Source: Pseudomonas vancouverensis (GTDB lineage: Bacteria; Pseudomonadota; Gammaproteobacteria; Pseudomonadales; Pseudomonadaceae). Taken from it: 64,000 nucleotides of DNA. A program made the translations under genes and the position numbers. The stretch lies in the NCBI RefSeq assembly GCF_004348895.1, contig NZ_RRZK01000028.1, forward strand, positions 1 through 64,000. Reading direction: 5' to 3'. The notes beneath the pieces are model-generated. The model ran no database searches. It worked only from the letters and a program-made list of their open reading frames with translations, and was not told the DNA's origin. Below are positions 41,725 through 50,528 of this stretch, piece after piece. Positions within the stretch are counted from its first letter, which is position 1. The number at the start of each line of letters is the position of its first letter.

Positions 41725-41741
41725 TGTTCAGGCGCCTTTGT
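41711..41741. terminator. Perfect 14-bp inverted repeat over the anti-sigma stop codon
   Basis: ACAAAGGCGCCTGA-tgt-TCAGGCGCCTTTGT spans the last codons and stop of the anti-sigma gene and precedes the convergent L,D-transpeptidase stop at 41750. It lacks a long T-run; it probably blocks read-through in both directions. Confidence 0.7.
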
Positions 41742-41749
41742 CCGCACTG

Positions 41750-43498
41750 TCAGAGTTTGTTCTGCCCGGAGGCCAGGGAAGGCAGCGTCGGCCCGAGCCC
41801 GGTCAACGCCGGCAGCGTCGAAGGCTGGTTCAACGCTTTCAACAGCGGGCTGTCGTAGTCGTACACGTCAGGTTTGAATACCACGCGCCCGTCGCTGCTC
41901 AGGTCCACCGTCCAGTAGGCCAGTAATACCGGCACTTTCACCGGCAAGCGGATGTTCTCTGTGCGACCGTTGGCCAGTTGTTTCTGGATGCCTTCACTGC
42001 TCCAGCGGATCGGGTCGTTGAACAGCAATTCCACCAGCTGCAGCGGGTGTTCGACGCGAATGCAGCCCGAACTGGTGGCGCGCACGGTCTTGGCGAACAG
42101 CTCGCGGTGCGGCGTGTCGTGCAGGTAGATCGCGTAATCGTTGGGGAAGCGGATCACCACCTGCCCCAGCGAACTGTCCGGCCCGGCGTCCTGGCGCAGG
42201 CTGATACCCCGTGGATTGCTCCAGTCGACACTCGACGGGCTGAGCACATTGCCTTCGCGATCCAGCACGCGAATCCGGTTGGCGGCCAGGTAGCCGGGAT
42301 CGTTCTGGATCTTGGGAATCACATCCTGCTTGAGGATGGTCGGTGGCACGGTCCAGGTCGGGTTGAAGGTGATGTAGGTGATCTCGGCCTGGAACACCGG
42401 CGTGCTGCGCACCGGCTTGCCGACCTGCACCCGCGAACGCCAGATCGGCTGGCCGTCGCGGTACATCGCCACCTTATAGCCGGCAATGTCGACCATCACG
42501 AAGGTGCCCTGCAGCTTGTACAGCAACCAACGGGCGCGCTCCATGTTGACCCGCACCTGATCGATCCGCGTTTCGACCGGCACATTCAGCGCCGCCAGCG
42601 TCGTCGCGCCAGCCACACCGTCCGCGCCCAGGTACTGTTCGGATTGGTATCTCTTCACCGCGGCTATGACTTTGTCGTCGTAACCGGCCTTTTTCGACAG
42701 GTGCGCGTCCAGATAGCCGCCCGCCACCAGGCGTGCGCGCAACTGATTGACCGCGACGCCGTCCATGCCGGGCTTGAGCGACTGCCCTTCGGTGACTCTC
42801 GGCCAGCCACCGGCATCGCGGACCTTGCGCAATTGCGCCAGGCCATCGCGCAGGTTGCGGTAGATCGCTTCCTGCGGCGGCGCTTCGGCGAACGCACGCG
42901 CGACGTCATGGGCATCGACGTCGGCGAACAGCGCCCTCAGGTCATCGCGGGCACCGTCAGGGTCGAAATTCCAGTGGGCGTCCAGCCGCGCCGGATCCAC
43001 CTTGCCACGGCGTAGCTGTTGCACGGCGGTGATGAAGGTGCGGGTGGCGGCCATGTCAAAAGTCGCCTTTTGTGCCACGGTGGCATCCGCCGATTGCACG
43101 AACGCATGGGCCCGGGCCAGCTCGGCTACGCGGAAGTCCGCCGGGTTGAGGCCGTCCAGCTGGGTGTCATTGAGGCTTTTGAGCAATTGCGTCACATCAC
43201 GCTCGTCGGTCCAGGCGGCGCGGTAGTTGCGATGCATGTAGAAATCCATGACCACGCGATTGACGTCCACGCGCTGGTAACGCCGCGAGGTGAGCAGTGG
43301 CGGAAAGGCCGAGCGCAACGGCTCGAGCGATGCCTGGATGGTCTGGCCAAGCACATCGTCAGGGGCGGCAGCATCGACTCCGCTGTTCGCCACAGATACC
43401 GGCTCGATCGGCGAAATTTGCGCCGACGCTGCACCGCTGATCAGAAGTCCCATAAAAAACAGGTGGCTTATGACGAATAACCTTGTTAATTGCACCAT
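41750..43498 (-). CDS. L,D-transpeptidase with peptidoglycan-binding domain (YcbB/LdtD-like)
   Basis: Forms 3-3 cross-links between meso-diaminopimelate residues in periplasmic peptidoglycan. 582 aa with a signal peptide (ISGAASA-QISP). An N-terminal scaffold domain (SRRYQRVDVNRVVMDFYMHRNY), a PG_binding_1 domain (residues about 245-300, GMDGVAVNQLRARLVAGGYLD and GADGVAGATTLAALN), then the YkuD catalytic domain with HDTPHRELF and nucleophile C479 in SSGCIRVEHP. Large YcbB-type proteins can bypass beta-lactam-sensitive cross-linking. Divergent from a second YkuD-type gene. Confidence 0.93.
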   Translation of the reverse strand: MVQLTRLFVISHLFFMGLLISGAASAQISPIEPVSVANSGVDAAAPDDVLGQTIQASLEPLRSAFPPLLTSRRYQRVDVNRVVMDFYMHRNYRAAWTDERDVTQLLKSLNDTQLDGLNPADFRVAELARAHAFVQSADATVAQKATFDMAATRTFITAVQQLRRGKVDPARLDAHWNFDPDGARDDLRALFADVDAHDVARAFAEAPPQEAIYRNLRDGLAQLRKVRDAGGWPRVTEGQSLKPGMDGVAVNQLRARLVAGGYLDAHLSKKAGYDDKVIAAVKRYQSEQYLGADGVAGATTLAALNVPVETRIDQVRVNMERARWLLYKLQGTFVMVDIAGYKVAMYRDGQPIWRSRVQVGKPVRSTPVFQAEITYITFNPTWTVPPTILKQDVIPKIQNDPGYLAANRIRVLDREGNVLSPSSVDWSNPRGISLRQDAGPDSSLGQVVIRFPNDYAIYLHDTPHRELFAKTVRATSSGCIRVEHPLQLVELLFNDPIRWSSEGIQKQLANGRTENIRLPVKVPVLLAYWTVDLSSDGRVVFKPDVYDYDSPLLKALNQPSTLPALTGLGPTLPSLASGQNKL

Positions 43499-43579
43499 GG
43501 ATAATCCTTAATCTCCCGTTTCAAACGGCCAGCTTCCTGTTGGCTGCTAGACTCGAAATTATCATGATGAGACCCGACT

Positions 43580-44281
43580 ATGGCGCTAAACCGCTCTGGC
43601 CTTTTATTTGCCATTTTACTGACGTGCCTTTCAGTACAGTCAGCCTACGCCGATTCGCTTGAAAAGGCGCTGGTCAAAGCAGCTCCCGACGCCAATTCGA
43701 AAGTCATTGCCCTCGCCGTTCGTGCTTCCCAATGCAGCCGTGCCCAGGGCGATGCCCCTGCCCAGCGACTGGCCGTCATCGATTACTCGCTGCCGTCGAC
43801 CGAACAACGCCTGTGGGTCTTCGACCTTAAACGCCGCAAGTTGCTGTTTCACGAACTGGTTGCCCATGGCCGCAACAGCGGTGAAAACATGGCCACGCTG
43901 TTCTCCAACCAGAACGAAAGCTTCGCCACCAGCCTTGGACTGTTCCGCACCCAGGAAAGTTACCTGGGCCAGAACGGTTATTCGCTGCGCATGGAAGGCC
44001 TCGAACCCGGCTTCAACGACAACGCCTTCGACCGCGCCATCGTCATTCATGGCGCGCCATACGTCAGCCCGGTGCTGGCACGCATCAACGGCCGCATCGG
44101 CAGAAGCCTGGGTTGCCCGGCGGTGAGGCCGGCGATTGCCCGACGCCTGATCGATTCGATGAAAGATGGCCAGCTGTTGTTCTCCTACTACCCGGACCAG
44201 CGCTGGTTGAAGTCGTCGTCCTACATCAACTGTGGCAGCGGCACCGTCGCCTCCAGAGAAAAGTCCACTTCCCGCCAATAA
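43580..44281 (+). CDS. Periplasmic L,D-transpeptidase-like protein (YkuD_2 type)
   Basis: 233 aa with a signal peptide (VQSAYA-DSLEKAL). The domain is the YkuD_2 variant often annotated as murein L,D-transpeptidase catalytic domain protein: LWVFDLKRRKLLFHELVAHGRNSGEN, GLFRTQESYLGQNGYSLRMEGLEPGFND, IVIHGAPYV and the cysteine motif GRSLGCPAV (C179). All expected catalytic residues are present. Role in cell-wall remodelling is inferred from the family and from the divergent LdtD-like gene. Confidence 0.9.
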   Translation: MALNRSGLLFAILLTCLSVQSAYADSLEKALVKAAPDANSKVIALAVRASQCSRAQGDAPAQRLAVIDYSLPSTEQRLWVFDLKRRKLLFHELVAHGRNSGENMATLFSNQNESFATSLGLFRTQESYLGQNGYSLRMEGLEPGFNDNAFDRAIVIHGAPYVSPVLARINGRIGRSLGCPAVRPAIARRLIDSMKDGQLLFSYYPDQRWLKSSSYINCGSGTVASREKSTSRQ

Positions 44282-44295
44282 GCAAACTGTCCGGC

Positions 44296-44311
44296 TGTCA
44301 AAACTGTAATC
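44296..44311 (+). promoter_or_regulatory. Candidate cop box (CopR site) upstream of copA
   Basis: TGTCAAAACTGTAATC, 78 bases before the copA ATG. It agrees at 13 of 16 positions with TGACAAAGTTGTAATC in front of copRS at 57416-57431, which suggests control by the same response regulator. Confidence 0.65.
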
Positions 44312-44388
44312 CCCGCCTCAGCCTGCTGAAAGCCACCGCCCTTTAGCCTCGTTGAACATTCAACAGGCTGACGGGCGGAACACTCGGC

Positions 44389-46086
44389 ATGGATTCCCAC
44401 ACTTCACGACGCACCTTCGTCAAAGGCCTGGCCATTGGCGGGTTGCTGAGCGGCACCGGGTTATGGCGCGCACCGGTCTGGGCGGTCAGCAGTCCCGGAG
44501 AACAGCAGGTATTGGCCGGCACCGATTTCGACCTGTCCATCGGCGAAATCCCGGTCAATTTCACTGGCAACCCACGCACGGCCATGGCGATCAACGGCGG
44601 CATCCCTGGCCCGTTGCTGCGCTGGCGCGAAGGCGACACCGTGACGCTGCGGGTGCGCAACCGGCTCAAGGACAGCACCTCCATCCACTGGCACGGCATC
44701 CTCCTGCCGAGCAACATGGACGGCGTGCCGGGCCTGAGTTTCAAAGGCATCGAGCCCGGCGGCATGTATGTCTACCAGTTCCAGGTGCGGCAGAACGGCA
44801 CTTACTGGTATCACAGCCACTCCGGTTTTCAGGAGCAGGCTGGCGTCTACGGGCCACTGGTGATCGACGCCCGGGAGCCCGAGCCCTTCCAGTACGACCG
44901 TGACTACGTGGTGATGCTCAGCGACTGGACCGATGAAGACCCGGTCAGCCTGATGAAAACCCTGAAAAAACAGTCCGACTACTACAACTTTCACAAGCGC
45001 ACCGTCGGCGACTTCATCGGTGACGTCAGCGACAACGGCTGGGCCGCGACCGTTGCCGACCGCAAGATGTGGGCTGAAATGAACATGAACCCCACCGACC
45101 TCGCCGACGTCGGCGGCGCCACCTACACCTACCTCATGAACGGCCAGTCGCCGGAGACCAACTGGACCGGCATCTTCCGCCCGGGCGAAAAACTGCGCCT
45201 GCGCTTCATCAACGGCTCGGCCATGAGTTACTTCGACGTGCGCATCCCGGGCCTGAAAATGACCGTGGTCGCCGCCGACGGCCTGCACGTCAAACCGGTG
45301 AGCGTCGATGAATTTCGCATCGCCGTGGCCGAGACCTATGACGTGATCGTCGAACCGACCGCAGCGGCCTATACCCTGTTCGCCCAGGCCATGGACCGCA
45401 GTGGTTACGCCCGTGGCACCCTCGCCATCAAGCCGGGTTTGACAGCACCGCTTCCGCCTCTCGATCCGCGCCCGCTGGTGACCATGGCCGACATGGGCAT
45501 GGGTGGTATGGACCACGACAACATGGCAGGCATGGATCACAGCAATATGGCCATGCCCATGATGCAGTCCCATCCAGCGTCGGAAACCGACAACCCGCTG
45601 GTGGACATGCAAACCATGAACCCCACGCCCAAACTCGATGACCCCGGCATGGGCCTGCGCAACAACGGACGCCGCGTCCTCACCTACGCCGATCTGCGCA
45701 GCACCTTCGAAGACCCGGACGGCCGCGAGCCTGGCCGCACAATCGAACTGCACCTGACCGGGCACATGGAAAAGTTCGCCTGGTCATTCAACGGCGTGAA
45801 ATTCTCCGGCGCCCAGCCGCTGCGCCTCAAGTACGGCGAGCGCCTGCGCATCGTGCTGGTCAACGACTCCATGATGATGCACCCCATCCACCTGCATGGC
45901 CTGTGGAGCGACCTCGAAGACGAAAAGGGCCAATTCATGGTGCGCAAACACACCATCGACATGCCGCCCGGCTCGCGGCGCAGCTATCGGGTCACCGCCG
46001 ATGCGCTCGGTCGCTGGGCCTACCACTGCCATCTCCTGTACCACATGGAAATGGGCATGTTCCGTGAAGTTCGCGTGGAAGAATGA
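44389..46086 (+). CDS. copA: Multicopper oxidase CopA, copper resistance
   Basis: Periplasmic copper-binding oxidase thought to convert Cu(I) to less toxic Cu(II). 565 aa with Tat signal SRRTFVKGLAIGG. Four copper-ligand blocks are complete: HWHGILLPSNMDG, YHSHSGFQEQAGVYG, MHPIHLHGLW and YHCHLLYHMEMGMF. Between cupredoxin domains 2 and 3 lies a Met/His-rich stretch of the MDHDNMAGMDHSNM kind (residues about 365-400) that can store extra copper. Followed by copB after ten bases; a probable CopR site is upstream. Confidence 0.95.
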   Translation: MDSHTSRRTFVKGLAIGGLLSGTGLWRAPVWAVSSPGEQQVLAGTDFDLSIGEIPVNFTGNPRTAMAINGGIPGPLLRWREGDTVTLRVRNRLKDSTSIHWHGILLPSNMDGVPGLSFKGIEPGGMYVYQFQVRQNGTYWYHSHSGFQEQAGVYGPLVIDAREPEPFQYDRDYVVMLSDWTDEDPVSLMKTLKKQSDYYNFHKRTVGDFIGDVSDNGWAATVADRKMWAEMNMNPTDLADVGGATYTYLMNGQSPETNWTGIFRPGEKLRLRFINGSAMSYFDVRIPGLKMTVVAADGLHVKPVSVDEFRIAVAETYDVIVEPTAAAYTLFAQAMDRSGYARGTLAIKPGLTAPLPPLDPRPLVTMADMGMGGMDHDNMAGMDHSNMAMPMMQSHPASETDNPLVDMQTMNPTPKLDDPGMGLRNNGRRVLTYADLRSTFEDPDGREPGRTIELHLTGHMEKFAWSFNGVKFSGAQPLRLKYGERLRIVLVNDSMMMHPIHLHGLWSDLEDEKGQFMVRKHTIDMPPGSRRSYRVTADALGRWAYHCHLLYHMEMGMFREVRVEE

Positions 46087-46096
46087 GGTGCAGAGC

Positions 46097-46975
46097 ATGA
46101 TTCGATTGAGCCCTTTTATTGCAGCGTTGATGGCCTCGACCACGCTGGCCGCCACTGATGACATGCCAGCCATGGACCACGGCCAGATGAATCATGGCCA
46201 GATGCAAGGCATGGATCACAGTCAGATGAGCCACGGCCAGATGCCTGCCACCGCGCCGAGGGAAAGCCGCACGCCGATCCCGCTGCCGACCGCCGCCGAT
46301 CGCGCCGCCGTCTACGTCGACCCCACTGGCCATCGCGTGCACGACACCGCACTCAACAGCTTTTTCCTCGCCGACAAACTCGAATGGCAGGACGCCGACG
46401 ATGGCAGCACCCTGGCCTGGGACCTGTCCGGCTGGATCGGCGGCGACATTGATCGCCTGTGGCTGCGCTCCGAGGGTGAGCGCAGCAACGGCGTGACCGA
46501 AGACGCGGAAATCCAGGCGTTGTGGGGCCACGCCATTTCCCCTTGGTGGGACCTGGTCGGCGGCGTACGCCAAGACTTCAAACCCGGCGCTCCACAAACC
46601 TGGGCCGCGTTCGGCGTGCAGGGCATGGCGCTGTACAACTTCGAAGCCGAAGCCACGGCCTTCATTAGCGAAGCCGGCCAGAGTGCGCTGCGACTGCAAG
46701 GCGACTACGACATCCTGCTGAGCCAACGGCTGATCCTGCAACCCAGCGCAGAACTCAATGCTTACGCCAACAACGACCCGCAGCGCGGCATCGGCGCCGG
46801 GCTGTCGAACATCGAAGCGGGCCTGCGCCTGCGTTACGAAATCCGCCGGGAGTTCGCGCCATACGTTGGCGTGAGCTGGAACCGCGCGTTTGGCAACACC
46901 GCCGATTACATTGCCGAAGAAGGCGAAGATTCCAGCGAAGCCCGCCTGGTGCTTGGGGTGAGGATGTGGTTCTGA
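46097..46975 (+). CDS. copB: Copper resistance outer-membrane protein CopB
   Basis: 292 aa from ATG 46097 with GAGGTG upstream; the longer open frame is a shadow of copA. Signal peptide (TTLAA-TDDMP), then a Met/His-rich copper-binding segment with repeats of the HGQM/MDHSQM type (residues about 22-50), then a beta-barrel domain (FFLADKLEWQDADDGSTLAWD to LVLGVRMWF) ending in the C-terminal Phe needed for outer-membrane assembly. Works with CopA in copper sequestration at the cell envelope. Confidence 0.94.
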   Translation: MIRLSPFIAALMASTTLAATDDMPAMDHGQMNHGQMQGMDHSQMSHGQMPATAPRESRTPIPLPTAADRAAVYVDPTGHRVHDTALNSFFLADKLEWQDADDGSTLAWDLSGWIGGDIDRLWLRSEGERSNGVTEDAEIQALWGHAISPWWDLVGGVRQDFKPGAPQTWAAFGVQGMALYNFEAEATAFISEAGQSALRLQGDYDILLSQRLILQPSAELNAYANNDPQRGIGAGLSNIEAGLRLRYEIRREFAPYVGVSWNRAFGNTADYIAEEGEDSSEARLVLGVRMWF

Positions 46976-47081
46976 AGGAAGTGAAAAGAGTGGGTGAAAG
47001 CAATACTCATTTCTCAAATCAGTGAATGTTTCACTACACTGCCTTCCTTCACCACCACCTCTGCACATAAGCCTGATAACA

Positions 47082-47867
47082 ATGAAGAACATCAACAGAG
47101 CAATGATGCTCGGCGGCTTGCTCACCCTCGCCTGCGGCGCCCAGGCAGACCCTTCGCACCTGGACAGTGTCATGCAAGCGGGTCAGCTGCGCGTTTGCAC
47201 CACCGGTGACTACAAGCCCTACACGATCAAATCGGAAAACGGCGAATACGCCGGCATCGACGTCGCCATGGCCCGCTCCCTGGCCGAGAGCCTCGGCGTC
47301 AAGGTCGAATGGGTGCCCACCACCTGGAAAACCCTGATGCCCGACATGCTCGCCGGCCAGTGCGACATCGCCATGGGCGGCATCTCGGTGACCCTCGAAC
47401 GCCAGAAAAAAGCCTTCTTCAGCACGATGCTGGACGTCGACGGCAAGATTCCCCTGGTGCGCTGCGAAGACCAGGCGCTGTACCAGACCGTCGAACAGAT
47501 CAACCAGCCCGCGGTGCGCGTGGTTGAACCTGCCGGTGGCACCAACGAAGCGTTCGTCCATGCCTACCTGCCCCAGGCGCAATTGCAGCTGCGCGACAAC
47601 ATCAGCATCTTCCAGGAGCTGCTCGATAAAAAAGCCGACGTGATGATCACCGACGCTTCCGAAGCGCTGTACCAGCAGAAACTCAAACCGGGCCTGTGCG
47701 CCGTCAACCCGACGCACGCCCTGCAATACGGCGAAAAAGCCTACCTGCTGCCCCGCGACGACATCACCTGGAAGCTCTACGTCGATCAATGGCTGCACCT
47801 GGCCAAGGCCAACGGCAGCTACCAGAAAATCCTGCGCCAATGGCTGGCGGTGCCGGAAGCGAAGTAG
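47082..47867 (+). CDS. PheC-like periplasmic cyclohexadienyl dehydratase or solute-binding protein
   Basis: 261 aa from ATG 47082, signal peptide to about residue 20 (ACGAQA-DPSHLD). The fold is that of polar amino-acid binding proteins. The sequence follows PheC of Pseudomonas (RVxTTGDYKP, DIAMxGIS, GGTNExF, the TDA.EA segment with the Glu implicated in dehydratase catalysis, KAYLLPRD). PheC turns prephenate or arogenate into phenylpyruvate or phenylalanine in the periplasm. It stands alone without ABC permease genes, which favours an enzyme over a transport component. Activity cannot be proved from sequence. Confidence 0.8.
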   Translation: MKNINRAMMLGGLLTLACGAQADPSHLDSVMQAGQLRVCTTGDYKPYTIKSENGEYAGIDVAMARSLAESLGVKVEWVPTTWKTLMPDMLAGQCDIAMGGISVTLERQKKAFFSTMLDVDGKIPLVRCEDQALYQTVEQINQPAVRVVEPAGGTNEAFVHAYLPQAQLQLRDNISIFQELLDKKADVMITDASEALYQQKLKPGLCAVNPTHALQYGEKAYLLPRDDITWKLYVDQWLHLAKANGSYQKILRQWLAVPEAK

Positions 47868-47881
47868 CGAATTTCGCGCAC

Positions 47882-47914
47882 AAAAAAGGGCGTCCCGAGG
47901 GACGCCCTTTTTTA
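47882..47914. terminator. Bidirectional intrinsic terminator
   Basis: A6, stem GGGCGTCC-cgag-GGACGCCC, then T6. Shared by the convergent pheC-like and lipoprotein genes. Confidence 0.93.
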
Positions 47915-47927
47915 TACCGCTCGCGCA

Positions 47928-48152
47928 TCAGTCGTCGTGCAGCAACCCGGAACCGTACTCGCCAAAGCTGTTGCCCAACGCGTTACCGTGGAAATTCATC
48001 TGCTTGCCACTGTTCGTCGGCCCCGGACCAAAACCGGCCGGCGCCACGGAATCAACGGAGTAATCGTTGCGGGCGCTCACGCCCGAACCCGAACAGGCGC
48101 TCAACAACACAGCAGCGGCCACCAGCGAAACTTTGACGAGGTTAGCGATCAT
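47928..48152 (-). CDS. Small lipoprotein, unknown function
   Basis: 74 aa. Lipoprotein signal with lipobox LLSAC (Cys at residue 20), mature part 55 residues, rich in Gly/Ser/Asn and without hydrophobic segments (APAGFGPGPTNSGKQM). The +2 residue is Ser, so export to the outer membrane is expected. ATG 48152 has a plausible purine-rich site upstream. No family recognised. Confidence 0.8.
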   Translation of the reverse strand: MIANLVKVSLVAAAVLLSACSGSGVSARNDYSVDSVAPAGFGPGPTNSGKQMNFHGNALGNSFGEYGSGLLHDD

Positions 48153-48440
48153 TTTTGACTTCCTGTGGAGTTGAGGCGCGGGGAGATGATCTTTTGTGTG
48201 TTTATCCTAGGCGTCGCGGGGGCGAAACATCATGAAACTTATCGGCACGACAGCTTGGGTTCAGCTCTGGCGTTGAACCGTTGAACTCACTGAACACGCC
48301 ACTTTCACCTCCCGAAACAATTGAAATCCCCCATGAATACGCGCCAACAAAAACTGGTTACGTATTTAGCTTGGCCATTGGCACCCAAACACTTTGAACA
48401 TGCGCGGCATTTTTCAATAACTGCCAACAGGCCCTTTGCC

Positions 48441-49190
48441 ATGTGTTCAAACCCGGAATCACCCACGCCTCCGTCTTTCAATGGCCGCCGCAGCTTTCTG
48501 CGTCTGGCAGGCATCGGAATCGGTGCAGCAGCCCTGTCGGGTATCGTGTCCGTCAAACCCGCTCACGCCGCACCGGTCGCCGCGCCACCAAAACCACAAA
48601 ACGCGATCACCCCTGATCAGGCGCTAGAGCGGCTGATTGCCGGCAACACCCGCTACATCCAGGGCGTAACCCAGCGGCAAAACTTCCTTCCGGAACGTGC
48701 AGCCCTCGTCGAAGGGCAAAATCCATTCGCAGCAGTATTGAGCTGCGCCGACTCACGAATTGCGCCTGAATATGCCTTCGATACGGGACGAGGAGATCTA
48801 TTTGCCGTGCGAGTCGCCGGCAACTTCATGACCACCGACGGCCTGGCCAGCCTCGAATACGCGGTCGCCGTCTTGGGCACGCCGCTGCTGGTGGTACTGG
48901 GGCATGAACGCTGCGGCGCGGTTGCCGCCGGAGTCAAGTCGGTCAAGGAAAACGCCGTGTTTCCGGGCCAGATCCAGAGCCTGGCGACAGCCCTTGAGCC
49001 GTCGGTACGTAAGGTTCTCGAGAAGCCGGGTGATTTGCTGGAAAACGCTATCACGCAAAACGTCATGGATACCGCTGCAAATCTTCTGAAGTCATCGGAT
49101 CTGTTGAAAGAAGCGGTGGAGCAGAAGCGATTGAAGATCGTAGGCGGGGTTTATCGTCTTGATAGCGGTGAGGTCAGGTTCATCGTTTAA
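48441..49190 (+). CDS. Exported beta-class carbonic anhydrase
   Basis: Zinc enzyme interconverting CO2 and bicarbonate. ATG 48441 gives 249 aa. A twin-arginine signal is present (GRRSFLRLAGIGIGAAAL), cleaved near PAHAA. Zinc ligands and catalytic pair: C102-x-D104-x-R106 (SCADSR), H155 and C158 (LGHERCGAV). All active-site residues are kept, so it should work in the periplasm, unlike the usual cytoplasmic Can-type enzyme. Most upstream ATGs lack a ribosome site. Monocistronic. Confidence 0.9.
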   Translation: MCSNPESPTPPSFNGRRSFLRLAGIGIGAAALSGIVSVKPAHAAPVAAPPKPQNAITPDQALERLIAGNTRYIQGVTQRQNFLPERAALVEGQNPFAAVLSCADSRIAPEYAFDTGRGDLFAVRVAGNFMTTDGLASLEYAVAVLGTPLLVVLGHERCGAVAAGVKSVKENAVFPGQIQSLATALEPSVRKVLEKPGDLLENAITQNVMDTAANLLKSSDLLKEAVEQKRLKIVGGVYRLDSGEVRFIV

Positions 49191-49342
49191 CTCGCCATGG
49201 AAAGCGGAGCTCTGGTCGTTCAGATCCGCTTATCCCTTGCTCTACAGGCTCACCGAGCACCTTCCATAAGCTCGGGCAAACCTCATAGCCCCAACCCTGA
49301 TAAACTCCCCCACCTCCCAGCCTCACCGATTCCAGATCCCCC

Positions 49343-50338
49343 ATGTCCATCACCACCGCCACACCCGCCCCGCTCTCGCGTCGTTTTTCCGTTGCTCCGA
49401 TGATGGATTGGACAGACCGCCACTGCCGGTTCTTCCTGCGCCTACTCTCGAAAAACGCCCTGCTCTACACCGAAATGGTCACCACCGGTGCCTTGCTCAA
49501 CGGTGATCACGAGCGTTTCCTGCGTCATAACGAGGCTGAGCACCCGTTGGCGTTGCAGCTGGGTGGCAGTGTGCCGCTGGATCTGGCGGCCTGTGCGCGT
49601 ATGGCGCAGGAGCATGGGTATGACGAGGTGAACCTGAATGTTGGCTGCCCGAGTGATCGGGTGCAGAACAATATGATTGGTGCGTGCCTGATGGGGCATC
49701 CGCAGTTGGTGGCTGATTGTGTGAAGGCGATGCGTGATGCGGTGTCCATTCCGGTGACGGTCAAGCATCGGATCGGCATCAATGGGCGCGACAGCTATGA
49801 AGAACTGTGTGATTTCGTTGGCACGGTGCGCGATGCCGGCTGCACCAGTTTTACCGTGCATGCGCGGATTGCGATTCTGGAAGGTCTGTCGCCGAAAGAG
49901 AACCGTGACATTCCGCCCCTGCGGTATGACGTGGCGGCGCAGTTGAAGGCAGATTTTCCGGAGCTGGAGATCATTCTCAACGGCGGGATCAAGTCGCTGG
50001 AGGCCTGCCACGAGCATCTGCAGACGTTCGACGGTGTGATGCTGGGCCGTGAGGCGTATCACAACCCCTATGTGATGGCTGAGGTGGATCAGCAGTTGTT
50101 CGGCAGCACGGCGCCGGTGATCAGCCGTGCCGAGGCGCTGGCGCAATTGCGGCCTTATATCGCCGCGCACATTGATGCCGGTGGTTCGATGCACCATATC
50201 ACCCGCCATGTCCTGGGCCTGGGCACCGGGTTTCCGGGGGCGCGCAAGTTCCGCCAGCTGTTGTCGGTGGATATTCACAAGGCGAAGGACCCGCTGGCGT
50301 TGCTGGATCAGGCAGCGGCCTTGCTTGAAGGGCGCTGA
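49343..50338 (+). CDS. dusA: tRNA-dihydrouridine(20/20a) synthase DusA
   Basis: 331-aa flavoenzyme that reduces U20/U20a in the tRNA D-loop. DusA signatures: FSVAPMMDWTDRHCRFFLR at the start, catalytic cysteine in LNVGCPSDRVQNNMIGACLM, HRIGIN, FTVHARIAILEGLSPKENR and MLGREAYHNPY. The helical C-terminal domain (MHHITRHVLGLGTGFPGARKFR) is typical of the A subgroup and separates it from the DusC at 2715. Monocistronic or leading toward tal. Confidence 0.95.
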   Translation: MSITTATPAPLSRRFSVAPMMDWTDRHCRFFLRLLSKNALLYTEMVTTGALLNGDHERFLRHNEAEHPLALQLGGSVPLDLAACARMAQEHGYDEVNLNVGCPSDRVQNNMIGACLMGHPQLVADCVKAMRDAVSIPVTVKHRIGINGRDSYEELCDFVGTVRDAGCTSFTVHARIAILEGLSPKENRDIPPLRYDVAAQLKADFPELEIILNGGIKSLEACHEHLQTFDGVMLGREAYHNPYVMAEVDQQLFGSTAPVISRAEALAQLRPYIAAHIDAGGSMHHITRHVLGLGTGFPGARKFRQLLSVDIHKAKDPLALLDQAAALLEGR

Positions 50339-50528
50339 CGGTCAGTCGCATTGAACCTGCGGGGCATTTGGGCATCGTATTCTTCGATAGCTTTTTCACC
50401 ACCAAGCCCCGCCTTTCAAACAGCCGTTTTCAGGTTGTTGCCCCAGGGGCCGTCGATACACGCACGCGCCCTTGAGTGGCTGTCAGCGCTCGGGTAATGT
50501 CTTCAGACCCATAGGACAGAGCACGCCC

